A stretch of DNA of 64,000 bases. Origin: CAIMUX01 sp964473865 (GTDB lineage Bacteria > Eisenbacteria > RBG-16-71-46 > CAIMUX01). The translations under genes were made by a program, and so were the position numbers. The first letter of the stretch is position 1. The number at the start of each line of letters is the position of its first letter. The stretch spans positions 1 to 64,000 of the forward strand of contig CAYYQN010000012.1 in assembly GCA_964473865.1 (NCBI GenBank). The letters run 5' to 3'. Of the stretch, positions 1-7,764 are shown in pieces. Under the pieces are notes generated by a model, which did not search any database, was not told the DNA's origin, and was given only the letters and a program-made list of their open reading frames with translations.

Positions 1-2310
1 GGCCCGGTGACGAGCTACACGTTCAGCAACGTGCAGGCCGATCACACCATCGCCGCCTCGTTCAGCCCGGCGACCTACACCATCCTGGCCAGTGCCGGGA
101 CGGGTGGGGCCATCAGCCCGACCGGTTCGGTGGTGGTGAACTGTGGCTCCGACCAGGGGTTCACGATCACGCCGGACCTTGGCCATCACATCGTCGACGT
201 AGTAGTGGACGGCTCCTCGGTGGGCCCGGTGACGAGCTACATATTCAGCAACGTGCAGGCGAACCACACCATTACAGCGGCCTTCGCGCCCGAAACCTTC
301 ACCCTTACAACCCTCGTCGTAGGCGGCGGTACCCTCACGGTGGTTCCAGACCAACCGACGTATGACTACGGAACCTCCGTCGACATCACGGCAACGGCCG
401 CTCCTGGCTGGCAGTTCGATCACTGGTCCATCCGGGAAGAGCAAGACAACACGCTGACGGTAGTGATGACCTCGGATCTGACGGTCACGGCATACTTCGT
501 TGACATTGCCGCGCCAGAGGTCCAAGTCACGGTTCCGAACGGTGGCGAGGAGTGGGAGTGTGGCTCCGCCCACCTTGTGACCTGGACCGCTTCGGACAAC
601 GACCAGGTCACGGGTATCGATCTTGCGTACTCGATCGACGGAGGCGCGACCTATCCGCTCACGATCGCCACGGGCCTGCCCAACACGGGAACCTACAGCT
701 GGACCCTCCCCGACACCCCAACGGTGCATGCTCGGGTGCGGGCTACGGCGCATGACGCCTCCGAGCACTCGGCTCTTGACGCGAGCGACGCGGACTTCGT
801 GATGTACCGGACGTTCACGATTACGGCAACGGCGGGTACCGGTGGTAGTATTGCGCCTTCAGGTGTGATCACGGTTCGGGCCGGAGTCGATACGACATTC
901 GTGATCTCGCCCAACATCGGATACCACATTGACGACGTGCTGGTGGATGGCTCCTCGGTGGGTCCCATGAGCAGTCACACGTTCACGAACGTCCAGCAGA
1001 ACCACACGATCGACGCGACCTTTGCCATCGATGTTCTGACCATCACGGCATCTGCCGGACCGGGCGGCACAATCGACCCCAGCGGTGTCATCCCAGTGGA
1101 CTATGGTTCGAGCCTGGAGTTCACGATCACGGCGGACACTGGACATCACATCGTTGACGTGGTAGTGGACGGTACATCCCTCGGTCCAGTACCGAGCTAC
1201 ACGTTCAGCGACATCACCTCGAATCATACCATTACCGCGAGCTTTGCGATCGACACGTTTACGATCATCGCGACGGCCAGCGCCGGAGGGACGATTACGC
1301 CGAGCGGAACGATCGTCGTGGACTACCAAGGCAGTCAGGACTTCTCCATGGCTTCCAGTGTCGGGCACCACATTGTGGATGTTGTCGTCGATGACGTATC
1401 GCAAGGACCGGTCACGTCCTATTCCTTCGCTAGCGTCACGGGGAACCACACGATCCATGCCATCTTTGCCATCAATACCTATGTGTTGACGACCGATGTC
1501 ATCGGCGAGGGATCGTTGGTTGCGGAACCGGACCAGGAGACGTACGACTACGGGACGGAGGTGTTGGTCATTGCGACGGCGGATCCAGGATGGGTGTTCG
1601 GCTACTGGCAGATCCCACCGGTGCGCGACAACGATACGCTGACCGTGGTGATGACGTCGAATCTCACGGTCGTAGCCGTGTTCCTGGACATCACGCTTCC
1701 CGAGGTACATCTGACTCGTCCAAATGGTGGAGAGACGTTTGAATTCGGGACGACGGAGGCCATCACTTGGACAGCCTCGGACAACGTGGCGGTGACGTCG
1801 GTGGACCTCGAGTACTCCACCGACGGGGGAGTCACATACCCGTTCGTGATCGCCACAGGTCTGCCGAACTCGGGGACCTATGGCTGGGTCGTGCCGGCAG
1901 TAGGGACCCTGACGGGCCGAGTGCGAGTCCGGGCTCATGATGGCGCCGGCAATACGGTTGAAGACGTGAGCGACGCAGACTTTGAAATTCGCTACGAGAC
2001 TTCCGGGATCGCGGAAAACCTCCTGGGTGCGGACGGCGTGATCGGGGTCTACCCGAACCCGGCGGCCGACGGCGAGGCGTCGGTCCTCTGCCGTATCGAG
2101 ACACCAGGCGCGGTACAGATCCGGATCTACGACGTGGGGGGGCGTCTGGTGCGGAGGCTCGCGACGGGGGTCCCGGCATGGGGCCTGCTCAACACGAAGT
2201 GGGATGGCGCTGATGAAAACGGGCAGCCCGTCGCGGCGGGGATCTACCTCGTCCGGGTGGAGTCGAGCGCAGGATTCCACGCCACGCGGCGTGTGGTCGT
2301 CTTCAGATGA
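1..2310 (+). CDS. Secreted InlB-like/Ig-like repeat protein with C-terminal FlgD-type sorting domain (5' end outside window)
   Basis: The frame is open from base 1 and stops at TGA 2308-2310, so 769 residues of a longer protein are visible. In order: InlB B-repeat-like units of about 74 residues with the signature GHHIVDVVVDG (about residues 24-97, 272-345, 345-418, 418-492), a longer relative with YDYGT and PGW motifs (97-165, 492-565), an Ig-like unit beginning PNGGE (170-270, 567-660), and a C-terminal FlgD-like/Por-type sorting domain (about 680-769, with YPNP and GIYLVRVES). This architecture is typical of very large surface proteins of FCB-type bacteria. An adhesive or matrix role is inference. 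The signal peptide would lie upstream of the window. A hairpin terminator follows the stop, so it is not part of the exosortase operon. Confidence 0.85.
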   Translation, partial: GPVTSYTFSNVQADHTIAASFSPATYTILASAGTGGAISPTGSVVVNCGSDQGFTITPDLGHHIVDVVVDGSSVGPVTSYIFSNVQANHTITAAFAPETFTLTTLVVGGGTLTVVPDQPTYDYGTSVDITATAAPGWQFDHWSIREEQDNTLTVVMTSDLTVTAYFVDIAAPEVQVTVPNGGEEWECGSAHLVTWTASDNDQVTGIDLAYSIDGGATYPLTIATGLPNTGTYSWTLPDTPTVHARVRATAHDASEHSALDASDADFVMYRTFTITATAGTGGSIAPSGVITVRAGVDTTFVISPNIGYHIDDVLVDGSSVGPMSSHTFTNVQQNHTIDATFAIDVLTITASAGPGGTIDPSGVIPVDYGSSLEFTITADTGHHIVDVVVDGTSLGPVPSYTFSDITSNHTITASFAIDTFTIIATASAGGTITPSGTIVVDYQGSQDFSMASSVGHHIVDVVVDDVSQGPVTSYSFASVTGNHTIHAIFAINTYVLTTDVIGEGSLVAEPDQETYDYGTEVLVIATADPGWVFGYWQIPPVRDNDTLTVVMTSNLTVVAVFLDITLPEVHLTRPNGGETFEFGTTEAITWTASDNVAVTSVDLEYSTDGGVTYPFVIATGLPNSGTYGWVVPAVGTLTGRVRVRAHDGAGNTVEDVSDADFEIRYETSGIAENLLGADGVIGVYPNPAADGEASVLCRIETPGAVQIRIYDVGGRLVRRLATGVPAWGLLNTKWDGADENGQPVAAGIYLVRVESSAGFHATRRVVVFR
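70..1980 (+). repeat. Two-tier tandem repeat inside the surface protein gene
   Basis: Units of about 220 bp (InlB-like) are nested in a super-unit of about 1.19 kb: three short units, one long variant, one Ig-like unit. The super-unit appears once in full (about 810-1980) and once cut by the left edge (1-810). DNA identity between copies is visibly lower than protein identity, which suggests old duplication. Confidence 0.7.
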
Positions 2311-2340
2311 TGACGTTGAGGTAGTCTCCAGACGCAAAGG

Positions 2341-2374
2341 GCCGGGGTAGGGGCCGGCGTGGTCCCTACCCGGC
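2341..2374 (+). terminator. Hairpin after the repeat-protein gene
   Basis: GCCGGGGTAGGG (2341-2352) pairs with CCCTACCCGGC (2364-2374), with one bulged G and an 11-base loop. It lies 31 bases past the stop codon. No long T run follows, so intrinsic termination is plausible rather than certain. Confidence 0.5.
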
Positions 2375-2712
2375 CTCCTTGCAGGCAGTGAGACCTGATC
2401 ACAAGGGTTTCCGGGTCTCCTCACGACCGCCCTGCCATTTCCGGTCCGGTTCGCCGTGTGGGAATCACTGGGAGGCGGCTTCGACCCAGGATGGTGTTCT
2501 CGGACAAAGGCCCCATGCCCGGCGCTGTCGGTGGACGGGCCGTGCGAACGTCCCGTGAGGGGAGACAGATTGGCTACACCTTCACCGAGGACACGCCACG
2601 GGGTCTCTCCAGGCGCCGCAGAATCCGCATCGAAGCAGTTGCGGCGTGTCTTGGGCCGCCCGTCTCATGCTAGGCTACTCCCAGATGTGGTGGCACTCGG
2701 CGTGAGTCTGCT
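2375..2712. other. Spacer before the exosortase operon
   Basis: I see no convincing gene. The short open frames at 2456-2728 have no Shine-Dalgarno site and arginine/proline-rich nonsense-like translations. The promoter of the exosortase operon must be in here, but I cannot point to clear -35/-10 or -24/-12 elements. Confidence 0.5.
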
Positions 2713-3633
2713 ATGGAGATGCGTGTGAGGAAGTCCTTGGGCGAATCGGTGTCTCTCGCTCTCTTGCTGCTAACTCTCTGTATTGTATTCGGTTCCGTAG
2801 CATCCAGGCTTGTTGCTGACTGGCGCCGGGACCCCAACTACCACCATGGATTCCTCGTCCCCTTGGTATCGGCATACGCCCTTTGGGAGAGGATGTCGCT
2901 CCTGAGGGGCGCGCAGCGCGTGCCGTCGCTCTGGGGCCTGGCCGGCTTGGTGAGTGCCCTGGGTCTCTTCATCGTCGGTACCGCCGCCGCCGAAGTATTC
3001 ACCCAGCGACTCGGTCTTCTGATCCTCTGCGCGTCTCTGGTGTGCCTGCTCTGTGGCTGGCGCCACCTGCGGCTGATGGCCTTCCCGATTGCCTTCCTCG
3101 CCTTGGCGATACCGCTTCCATACGTTGTCTACTACGGCCTGACAATGCCCATGCAGGCGCTGGCAGCCGAGATCGCCGTGGGAGGGTTGAAGGTAATTGG
3201 CGTTCCGGCCGTGGTCCAGGGCAACATCATCCACCTTGCAGGCGGCAATAGCCTGGAAGTTGCCGAGGCCTGCAGCGGCATCCGATCGCTCTATGCGTTT
3301 CTGGCTGCCGGCGCGCTCATGGCCTACTCGCTCCACGTCGTCTGGTGGGGCCGGATCCTGGTGTTCGCGGCCGCCATCCCGTTGACCATCGCCGGCAACA
3401 CATTCCGGGTCTGGGGAAGTGGCGTGGCGGCTTCGATTTTCGGGATGGAAGCGACCCGTGGCACCCTTCACGAGTTGTTCGGCCTGGTGGTCTTCGTTGT
3501 CACACTCGCTTTGTTCTATGCGGCGAAGAAGGTAGTTCAATCCATATGGTCGCACGGTGCATCACAGCCATTGTCCTCATCGGAATCACCGGAATCTACG
3601 CCAATCAGTTGCGACACGGAGTCGCGACGGTAG
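2713..3633 (+). CDS. xrtA: Exosortase (XrtA type)
   Basis: A polytopic inner-membrane cysteine transpeptidase of 306 residues that in known systems recognises PEP-CTERM C-termini of secreted proteins. About eight hydrophobic segments are visible. The three family catalytic residues are present: Cys187 in AEACSGIRSL, Arg232 in GNTFRVWG and His253 in TLHELFG. The type is assigned XrtA because EpsI, a DUF3473-type deacetylase and PrsK/PrsR-like genes follow. The start is ambiguous: ATG 2713 has no Shine-Dalgarno site, while GTG 2725 has GGAG six bases upstream. The hydrophilic tail after the last membrane segment (about residues 280-306) overlaps the epsI coding region by 88 bases. Confidence 0.9.
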   Translation: MEMRVRKSLGESVSLALLLLTLCIVFGSVASRLVADWRRDPNYHHGFLVPLVSAYALWERMSLLRGAQRVPSLWGLAGLVSALGLFIVGTAAAEVFTQRLGLLILCASLVCLLCGWRHLRLMAFPIAFLALAIPLPYVVYYGLTMPMQALAAEIAVGGLKVIGVPAVVQGNIIHLAGGNSLEVAEACSGIRSLYAFLAAGALMAYSLHVVWWGRILVFAAAIPLTIAGNTFRVWGSGVAASIFGMEATRGTLHELFGLVVFVVTLALFYAAKKVVQSIWSHGASQPLSSSESPESTPISCDTESRR

Positions 3634-4169
3634 GGGTGCCTCCGGCTCTGAACGTCATACCGCTCGAGGTCGCGGGTTGGCATGGCGAGACGCTGCCCGT
3701 CGACGCGGCGACGTCCGCCGTCCTGGACGCGGACGTAACCCTGAAGCGGGTGTACACAAGAGCCGACGGTACTGCGGTCGGCGTCTTCGTCGCGTACTTC
3801 GCTGAGCAGCAGGTCAACTCGCAGATCCACTCGCCCAGGAACTGTCTACCGGGAGCGGGTTGGAAGGTGCGGCGCATCTCCCAAGAGACCATATCGTTGC
3901 CGCGGGGGCCGCAGCCGGTGACGCGCATGCTGGTGGCACGGTCTCGATCGGAGCTTGAGGTTCTGTATTGGTTTCGGACGCGGGGCGGCGATCTGTCGGG
4001 CGAGTACGCCGTGAAGTGGGACCTGGTGAAGAACTCCTTGGCCCGTCGACGGACCGATGCGGCCTTCATCCGGTTTGATGGCATGCTGGCCGACTCCGCG
4101 GCCGTGCGCGACCTGATGGCCCTTCTCGGCCCCGAGGTGCGTGCGGTTCTGGGTGAGGTAGGTCTCTGA
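3546..4169 (+). CDS. epsI: EpsI / DUF3485 exosortase-associated protein
   Basis: A 207-residue protein with one N-terminal membrane segment (about residues 5-21), then a periplasmic domain carrying the DUF3485 signature HSPRNCLPGAGW. EpsI occurs as a separate protein beside exosortase, or fused to its C-terminus. Here it is separate but starts 88 bases inside the exosortase gene in another frame, which implies coupled translation. ATG 3546 is chosen because the residues after it give a clean signal-anchor; the open frame extends further upstream without homology. Its biochemical role is not established; it is needed for exopolysaccharide in systems where it was studied. Confidence 0.85.
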   Translation: MVARCITAIVLIGITGIYANQLRHGVATVGVPPALNVIPLEVAGWHGETLPVDAATSAVLDADVTLKRVYTRADGTAVGVFVAYFAEQQVNSQIHSPRNCLPGAGWKVRRISQETISLPRGPQPVTRMLVARSRSELEVLYWFRTRGGDLSGEYAVKWDLVKNSLARRRTDAAFIRFDGMLADSAAVRDLMALLGPEVRAVLGEVGL

Positions 4170-4189
4170 GGGGGCAGCCAGAGCGACCC

Positions 4190-5059
4190 ATGAACCCGCC
4201 AGCTCATCCGGCTCCACCCAGCCTCGCCGCCTTCTCCGTGGACGTGGAGGACTACTTCCAGGTCGAGGCGCTCCGGCACCTCTGTCCACGTGAGGCCTGG
4301 GACACGTTCGAAGACCGTACGGTGGTCAACACGCAGAGGATCCTCGACCTGCTTGCGCAGCTGGGGGCGCGGGGAACCTTCTACATCTTGGGCTGCGTAG
4401 CGAAGAAGCACCCCGCGCTGGTGAAGACCGTCCGTGACGCCGGGCACGAGATCGCTTCGCACGGATTCGGCCACGAGTTGATCTACAACCAGACCGCCGC
4501 GGGCTTTCGCGAGGACGTCAGGTCCGCCCGGATGTTGCTGCAGGATCTGAGCGGACAGGCGGTGATCGGATACCGCGCGCCATCCTACACGATTGTCCGG
4601 AGGACCCTGTGGGCGCTGCCGATCCTGGTCGAAGAGGGATACCGGTACGACTCGAGCGTATTCCCGATTCTGCGACGGCGCTATGGCATGCCGCGGGCCC
4701 GGAGGTGGCCCCACCGCATCGAGTTGGGGGCGTCGGGATCGATCGCGGAATTCCCGCTGCCGACCGTCAGGCTTGGGCCGGTGAACCTCCCGGCTACGGG
4801 TGGCGCCTACTTGCGGCTCCTTCCGGAGACGTTCCAAAGACGGGCAATCGCCGGCATGTTGCGACGGGCACAGCCATTCGTCGTCAGTGTTCACCCGTGG
4901 GAACTCGACACTGGTCAGCCGCGACTGCCGGTCGGCCGGCGCACGCGGTGGACCCACTACCACAACCTCTACCTGACCGAGCGTCGTCTGCGGGTCCTGC
5001 TGTCTCAGGCGGACTACCGTCCCCAATGCGCGGTTCTGGAGTCGCTTGGCTTGTTGTGA
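4190..5059 (+). CDS. XrtA-associated polysaccharide deacetylase (CE4, DUF3473 C-terminus)
   Basis: A 289-residue NodB-fold deacetylase. Visible: SVDVEDYFQ near residue 17 (metal-binding Asp region), GTFYILG near 63, HEIASHGFGHEL near 87-98 (metal-binding histidines), YRAPSYT near 127, and the C-terminal VSVHPWELD typical of the DUF3473 subfamily that travels with exosortase A. It has no signal peptide. The expected reaction is removal of N-acetyl groups from a glycan or glycan precursor. It starts 20 bases after epsI and probably shares its transcript. It is one of three CE4 deacetylases in the window. Confidence 0.9.
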   Translation: MNPPAHPAPPSLAAFSVDVEDYFQVEALRHLCPREAWDTFEDRTVVNTQRILDLLAQLGARGTFYILGCVAKKHPALVKTVRDAGHEIASHGFGHELIYNQTAAGFREDVRSARMLLQDLSGQAVIGYRAPSYTIVRRTLWALPILVEEGYRYDSSVFPILRRRYGMPRARRWPHRIELGASGSIAEFPLPTVRLGPVNLPATGGAYLRLLPETFQRRAIAGMLRRAQPFVVSVHPWELDTGQPRLPVGRRTRWTHYHNLYLTERRLRVLLSQADYRPQCAVLESLGLL

Positions 5060-5398
5060 CCAGGAGACGCAAGGTGACTCCAGGCCACACCCCCTCTTGG
5101 TGATCGGTCCGAGCGACGGCCGAGGTTTGTGCGCTCGATGAGAGAGCACGTCTCAAGAGCGATCGCCGCGTATTCCTCCGGGCGGTGGATTTTGCGTGCT
5201 TGCGCGCACGACTCGTGCTATGGTGCGAATTGGGTCTTAGTGAGGCTATCAACGTAGCGTTTTGAGCGGATCATACCGATGGAGCTGTAGTTCCGCTGCC
5301 CGGAAATCAACGGTGGTTCGGAGGGGCTCGGGGATCACTGTCTCCATCGGAATGCTTGTCGGTTCGCACAACAGTGAAACGAGAGGAAACCCGACACT
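5060..5398. other. Spacer between exosortase operon and sensor/EPS operon
   Basis: 339 bases with no credible gene. It separates the first transcription unit (exosortase, epsI, deacetylase) from the long run of overlapping genes 5399-18038, so it probably holds that operon's promoter. I find no clear sigma-70 or sigma-54 element by eye. Confidence 0.4.
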
Positions 5399-6235
5399 GT
5401 GCAAGTACTCCAATCGTTCAAGGTAGCGAGCTGGGCGTGGCGTGGTGCCTTCTCCGCAATGCAGCGCCGAGTTCCATGGGTTCCGTTTCTGGTGGTCGCT
5501 ATCGTTCAATTCTCCGTCCTCGCGATCCTGGTCTCTTTTGACAAGCCCCTGATCCTGCCGCTGGGTTTGCCTTTCGTACAACGACTCGGCGGAGACTCCG
5601 CCACCCACTACCCGGTGCTCTTCTACGCCCTGCCCGCGATGTTCTCACGGGCCAACCTGATCATCGAGGTGCTCGTCGCCTCGATCGCGGGCGGGACTGC
5701 GACCTTGCTGTTCGCCCGTTCCTGGGGGCTGGACAGGTCGGAAGGAGCGTGGCGCCGGGCCTTTCGTTCCGCGCCGAATCTGATCCCGCTCGCTCTCCTT
5801 GGTTACGGAATCCTTTACGGAGTCGAGGTGCTGGCTCGCCTGGTGCCGCGGGATCTGATGTTGGGCAATTCAGCCGTGCGCTGGGGCGTTCGCGGGGGGA
5901 CGCTCGCCCTCTTCATCATCCTGCAGAGCCTGCTCGGCTACACCACGGCGTGGGTGGTCCTGATGGGACACAGATTCTTCCCGGCGCTCCGTGACTCCAT
6001 CAAGGTAGCCAGGACGACACTCCTGCCGACCCTGCTCGTGGCCGCGTTGCCGGCCGTGCTTGTCTTCCCGCTTTCCTATACAACCGGACGCATCGATCTG
6101 ATCGCCGACAAGCTGCGCCCGGAAACAACCCTGGTCCTGGTCTCGGCGCAGATCGCAATGGAGCTGTTCTGCACGTTCATCCTCGTCGGATCGTTGACCC
6201 GGCTGTTCGTCTGGAGAATGGAGGCCAGCCGATGA
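5399..6235 (+). CDS. Unknown polytopic membrane protein in the PrsK/PrsR block
   Basis: 278 residues with five or six hydrophobic segments (about residues 29-50, 65-85, 92-108, 135-155, 168-195, 210-230, 245-270), ending FVWRMEASR. I recognise no family. GTG 5399 is preceded by GAGAGGAAA at a slightly long distance; ATG 5459 would remove a 20-residue non-membrane N-terminus. Its stop overlaps the start of the lipoprotein gene (ATGA, 6232-6235), so it is translationally coupled to the lipoprotein, kinase and regulator that follow. A role in sensing or envelope assembly alongside them is inference from this coupling only. Confidence 0.75.
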   Translation: MQVLQSFKVASWAWRGAFSAMQRRVPWVPFLVVAIVQFSVLAILVSFDKPLILPLGLPFVQRLGGDSATHYPVLFYALPAMFSRANLIIEVLVASIAGGTATLLFARSWGLDRSEGAWRRAFRSAPNLIPLALLGYGILYGVEVLARLVPRDLMLGNSAVRWGVRGGTLALFIILQSLLGYTTAWVVLMGHRFFPALRDSIKVARTTLLPTLLVAALPAVLVFPLSYTTGRIDLIADKLRPETTLVLVSAQIAMELFCTFILVGSLTRLFVWRMEASR

Positions 6236-7764
6236 AGCATGCGCTGGGCGTGTTTGGGCTTGGCGTCTTCTTTCTCCTGACGTCCTGTGGCGGCGACCAG
6301 GACGCGGGACGGCGCTTCCGGGCCGAGCGCGAACTCTGGCAGGCGGAGTTCCAGTACCGCCAGCTTTCGGTACGTCCCCGAGACGTGAAGAAGGATCAGT
6401 GGCTGGCCCTGGCTCGGCGTTACGAGGAGATCGCGGATCGCCACGGGAACGGACTGAGCGAGGCCCGCGCTGCCGGCCAGAGTCAGCGGGAGCTCCGAAC
6501 CGTGGTGGCGCGGGCCCTGTTCACGGCGGCCGAGCTGTATGGAGCGAGCGGGGATTCGACACGGGTGGACCGGATCTTCGCCCGCATGGCCGATGAGTTC
6601 TCCGGACTGCCGGCAGTTGCGGCCGAGGTTGCCCTGGCCCAGGGGAGGATTGCGGAGAGCCGCGGGCTGCTCGGACAGGCAGCCGATCTGTACCAGTCGG
6701 TGGTGGAGAGCACATCGCCGGACCCGCAAAGCCCGGGGGCGTCCGGAGCGGTTGTCGACCTGCCGCTGTCCATCGCGAGATTGCGAACGCGGGCGGCGAA
6801 CTCCACTCCTGCCACGGGAGGGAGATCGTACTACGACGAAGCCCGAAGATGGTACGAGCGCGCGGCACGCGAGAATACGGGGAGCCGGATTCAGTTCGCG
6901 GCGCAAGAGCAGCTGTCCCACATTGCGATCGACCTGGGCGAGTGGCCTGAAGCGCTGCGGGCGCTGAAGACACTGGAAGAGGAACTCTCAACCGCTTCGT
7001 CCCCGCCGCGCGATCCGGCCGACATTCGCATGGCGCAGGCGGCGATCCAAGCCCAGGCCACGCGCAATCTGGAGCAGGCTCGGGCCACCCTGGCCTCCAT
7101 CCTGGAGGACTATCCCAAGGCGGCGGCGGTTCCTCGGGCCCTGCATGCGTTGGCGCTGAACGCCTACCAACGGAATCAGACCGACGAGGCCCTCGGGTAC
7201 CTGGATCGGCTGGCAGTGGAGTTCAAGGACAGCCCGGAGTCGGCCGCGCAAGGCCTCCTGACCCGCGCCCGGATTCTCGAGAGCGAGGAACGTTGGGGAG
7301 AAGCCCTCGATGCCTATCGCTCCGTGCCGGCTCAATACCCGTTGACCGAGCAGGCCCTTCTGGCCCCGTTGGAGATCGCGGCCCACTACGACCGGGTACA
7401 AGACCAGGGTGCCACCGCAACTGCACTCGATCAGGCGGCACGCGAATACCGCGACTTCGTGACGAAGTATCCTCCGGGGCCGCAGACGAGCTTTGCACGG
7501 CAGCAGCTGGCAAGGACGCTGACCATGCAGAAGAAGTACGACGAGGCGATTTCGGAGATGGTGTCACTGGGACAGGAACTCGCGCCGGCCCGGATTAGTG
7601 TGTCACTCCTCACGAGTGCGGCAAACATGGCCTACCGTGAGCTGTCCGATTCTCTGAGAGCCGCGGACATTTTGGACGGAATGGGCAAGGCGTACGAAGG
7701 GTCCCAGATCGGCCAGTGGGCGTCCAACGAGGCCGCGCGCCTCCGCGGGACAAAGGCGAGATGA
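6232..7764 (+). CDS. TPR-repeat lipoprotein of the exosortase locus
   Basis: 510 residues. A short signal peptide ends in the lipobox LTSC, with Cys19 as the lipidation site, so the mature protein is membrane-anchored on the periplasmic side. The rest is alpha-helical with repeated TPR-like patterns, for example around residues 270-330 (ARATLASILEDYPKAAAVPR), 335-360 and 415-450. TPR proteins are common in XrtA loci (PrsT-like), where they are usually longer and bridge export components. The gene is locked between the unknown membrane protein and the kinase by ATGA overlaps on both sides. It could be a matrix-assembly scaffold or a periplasmic signal-input protein for the kinase. Confidence 0.85.
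   Translation: MKHALGVFGLGVFFLLTSCGGDQDAGRRFRAERELWQAEFQYRQLSVRPRDVKKDQWLALARRYEEIADRHGNGLSEARAAGQSQRELRTVVARALFTAAELYGASGDSTRVDRIFARMADEFSGLPAVAAEVALAQGRIAESRGLLGQAADLYQSVVESTSPDPQSPGASGAVVDLPLSIARLRTRAANSTPATGGRSYYDEARRWYERAARENTGSRIQFAAQEQLSHIAIDLGEWPEALRALKTLEEELSTASSPPRDPADIRMAQAAIQAQATRNLEQARATLASILEDYPKAAAVPRALHALALNAYQRNQTDEALGYLDRLAVEFKDSPESAAQGLLTRARILESEERWGEALDAYRSVPAQYPLTEQALLAPLEIAAHYDRVQDQGATATALDQAAREYRDFVTKYPPGPQTSFARQQLARTLTMQKKYDEAISEMVSLGQELAPARISVSLLTSAANMAYRELSDSLRAADILDGMGKAYEGSQIGQWASNEAARLRGTKAR

Noticed and set aside
1..1500. Possible CRISPR-like array from regularly spaced repeats
   Set aside because: The repeats are long, protein-coding and diverged; there are no short identical repeats with unique spacers.
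859..2424. 521-residue open frame on the minus strand
   Set aside because: Antiparallel shadow of the InlB-like repeat gene; Arg/His-rich, no motif, no ribosome site.
2686..2712. TGGCAC before the exosortase as a sigma-54 promoter
   Set aside because: No GC at the required 10-base distance, and it is too close to the start codon.
3605..5149. 514-residue open frame on the minus strand
   Set aside because: Covers epsI and the deacetylase, which have clear family motifs on the plus strand.
5170..5230. Sigma-70 promoter around TTGCGC and TATGGT
   Set aside because: The spacing between the two boxes is only about 13 bases.
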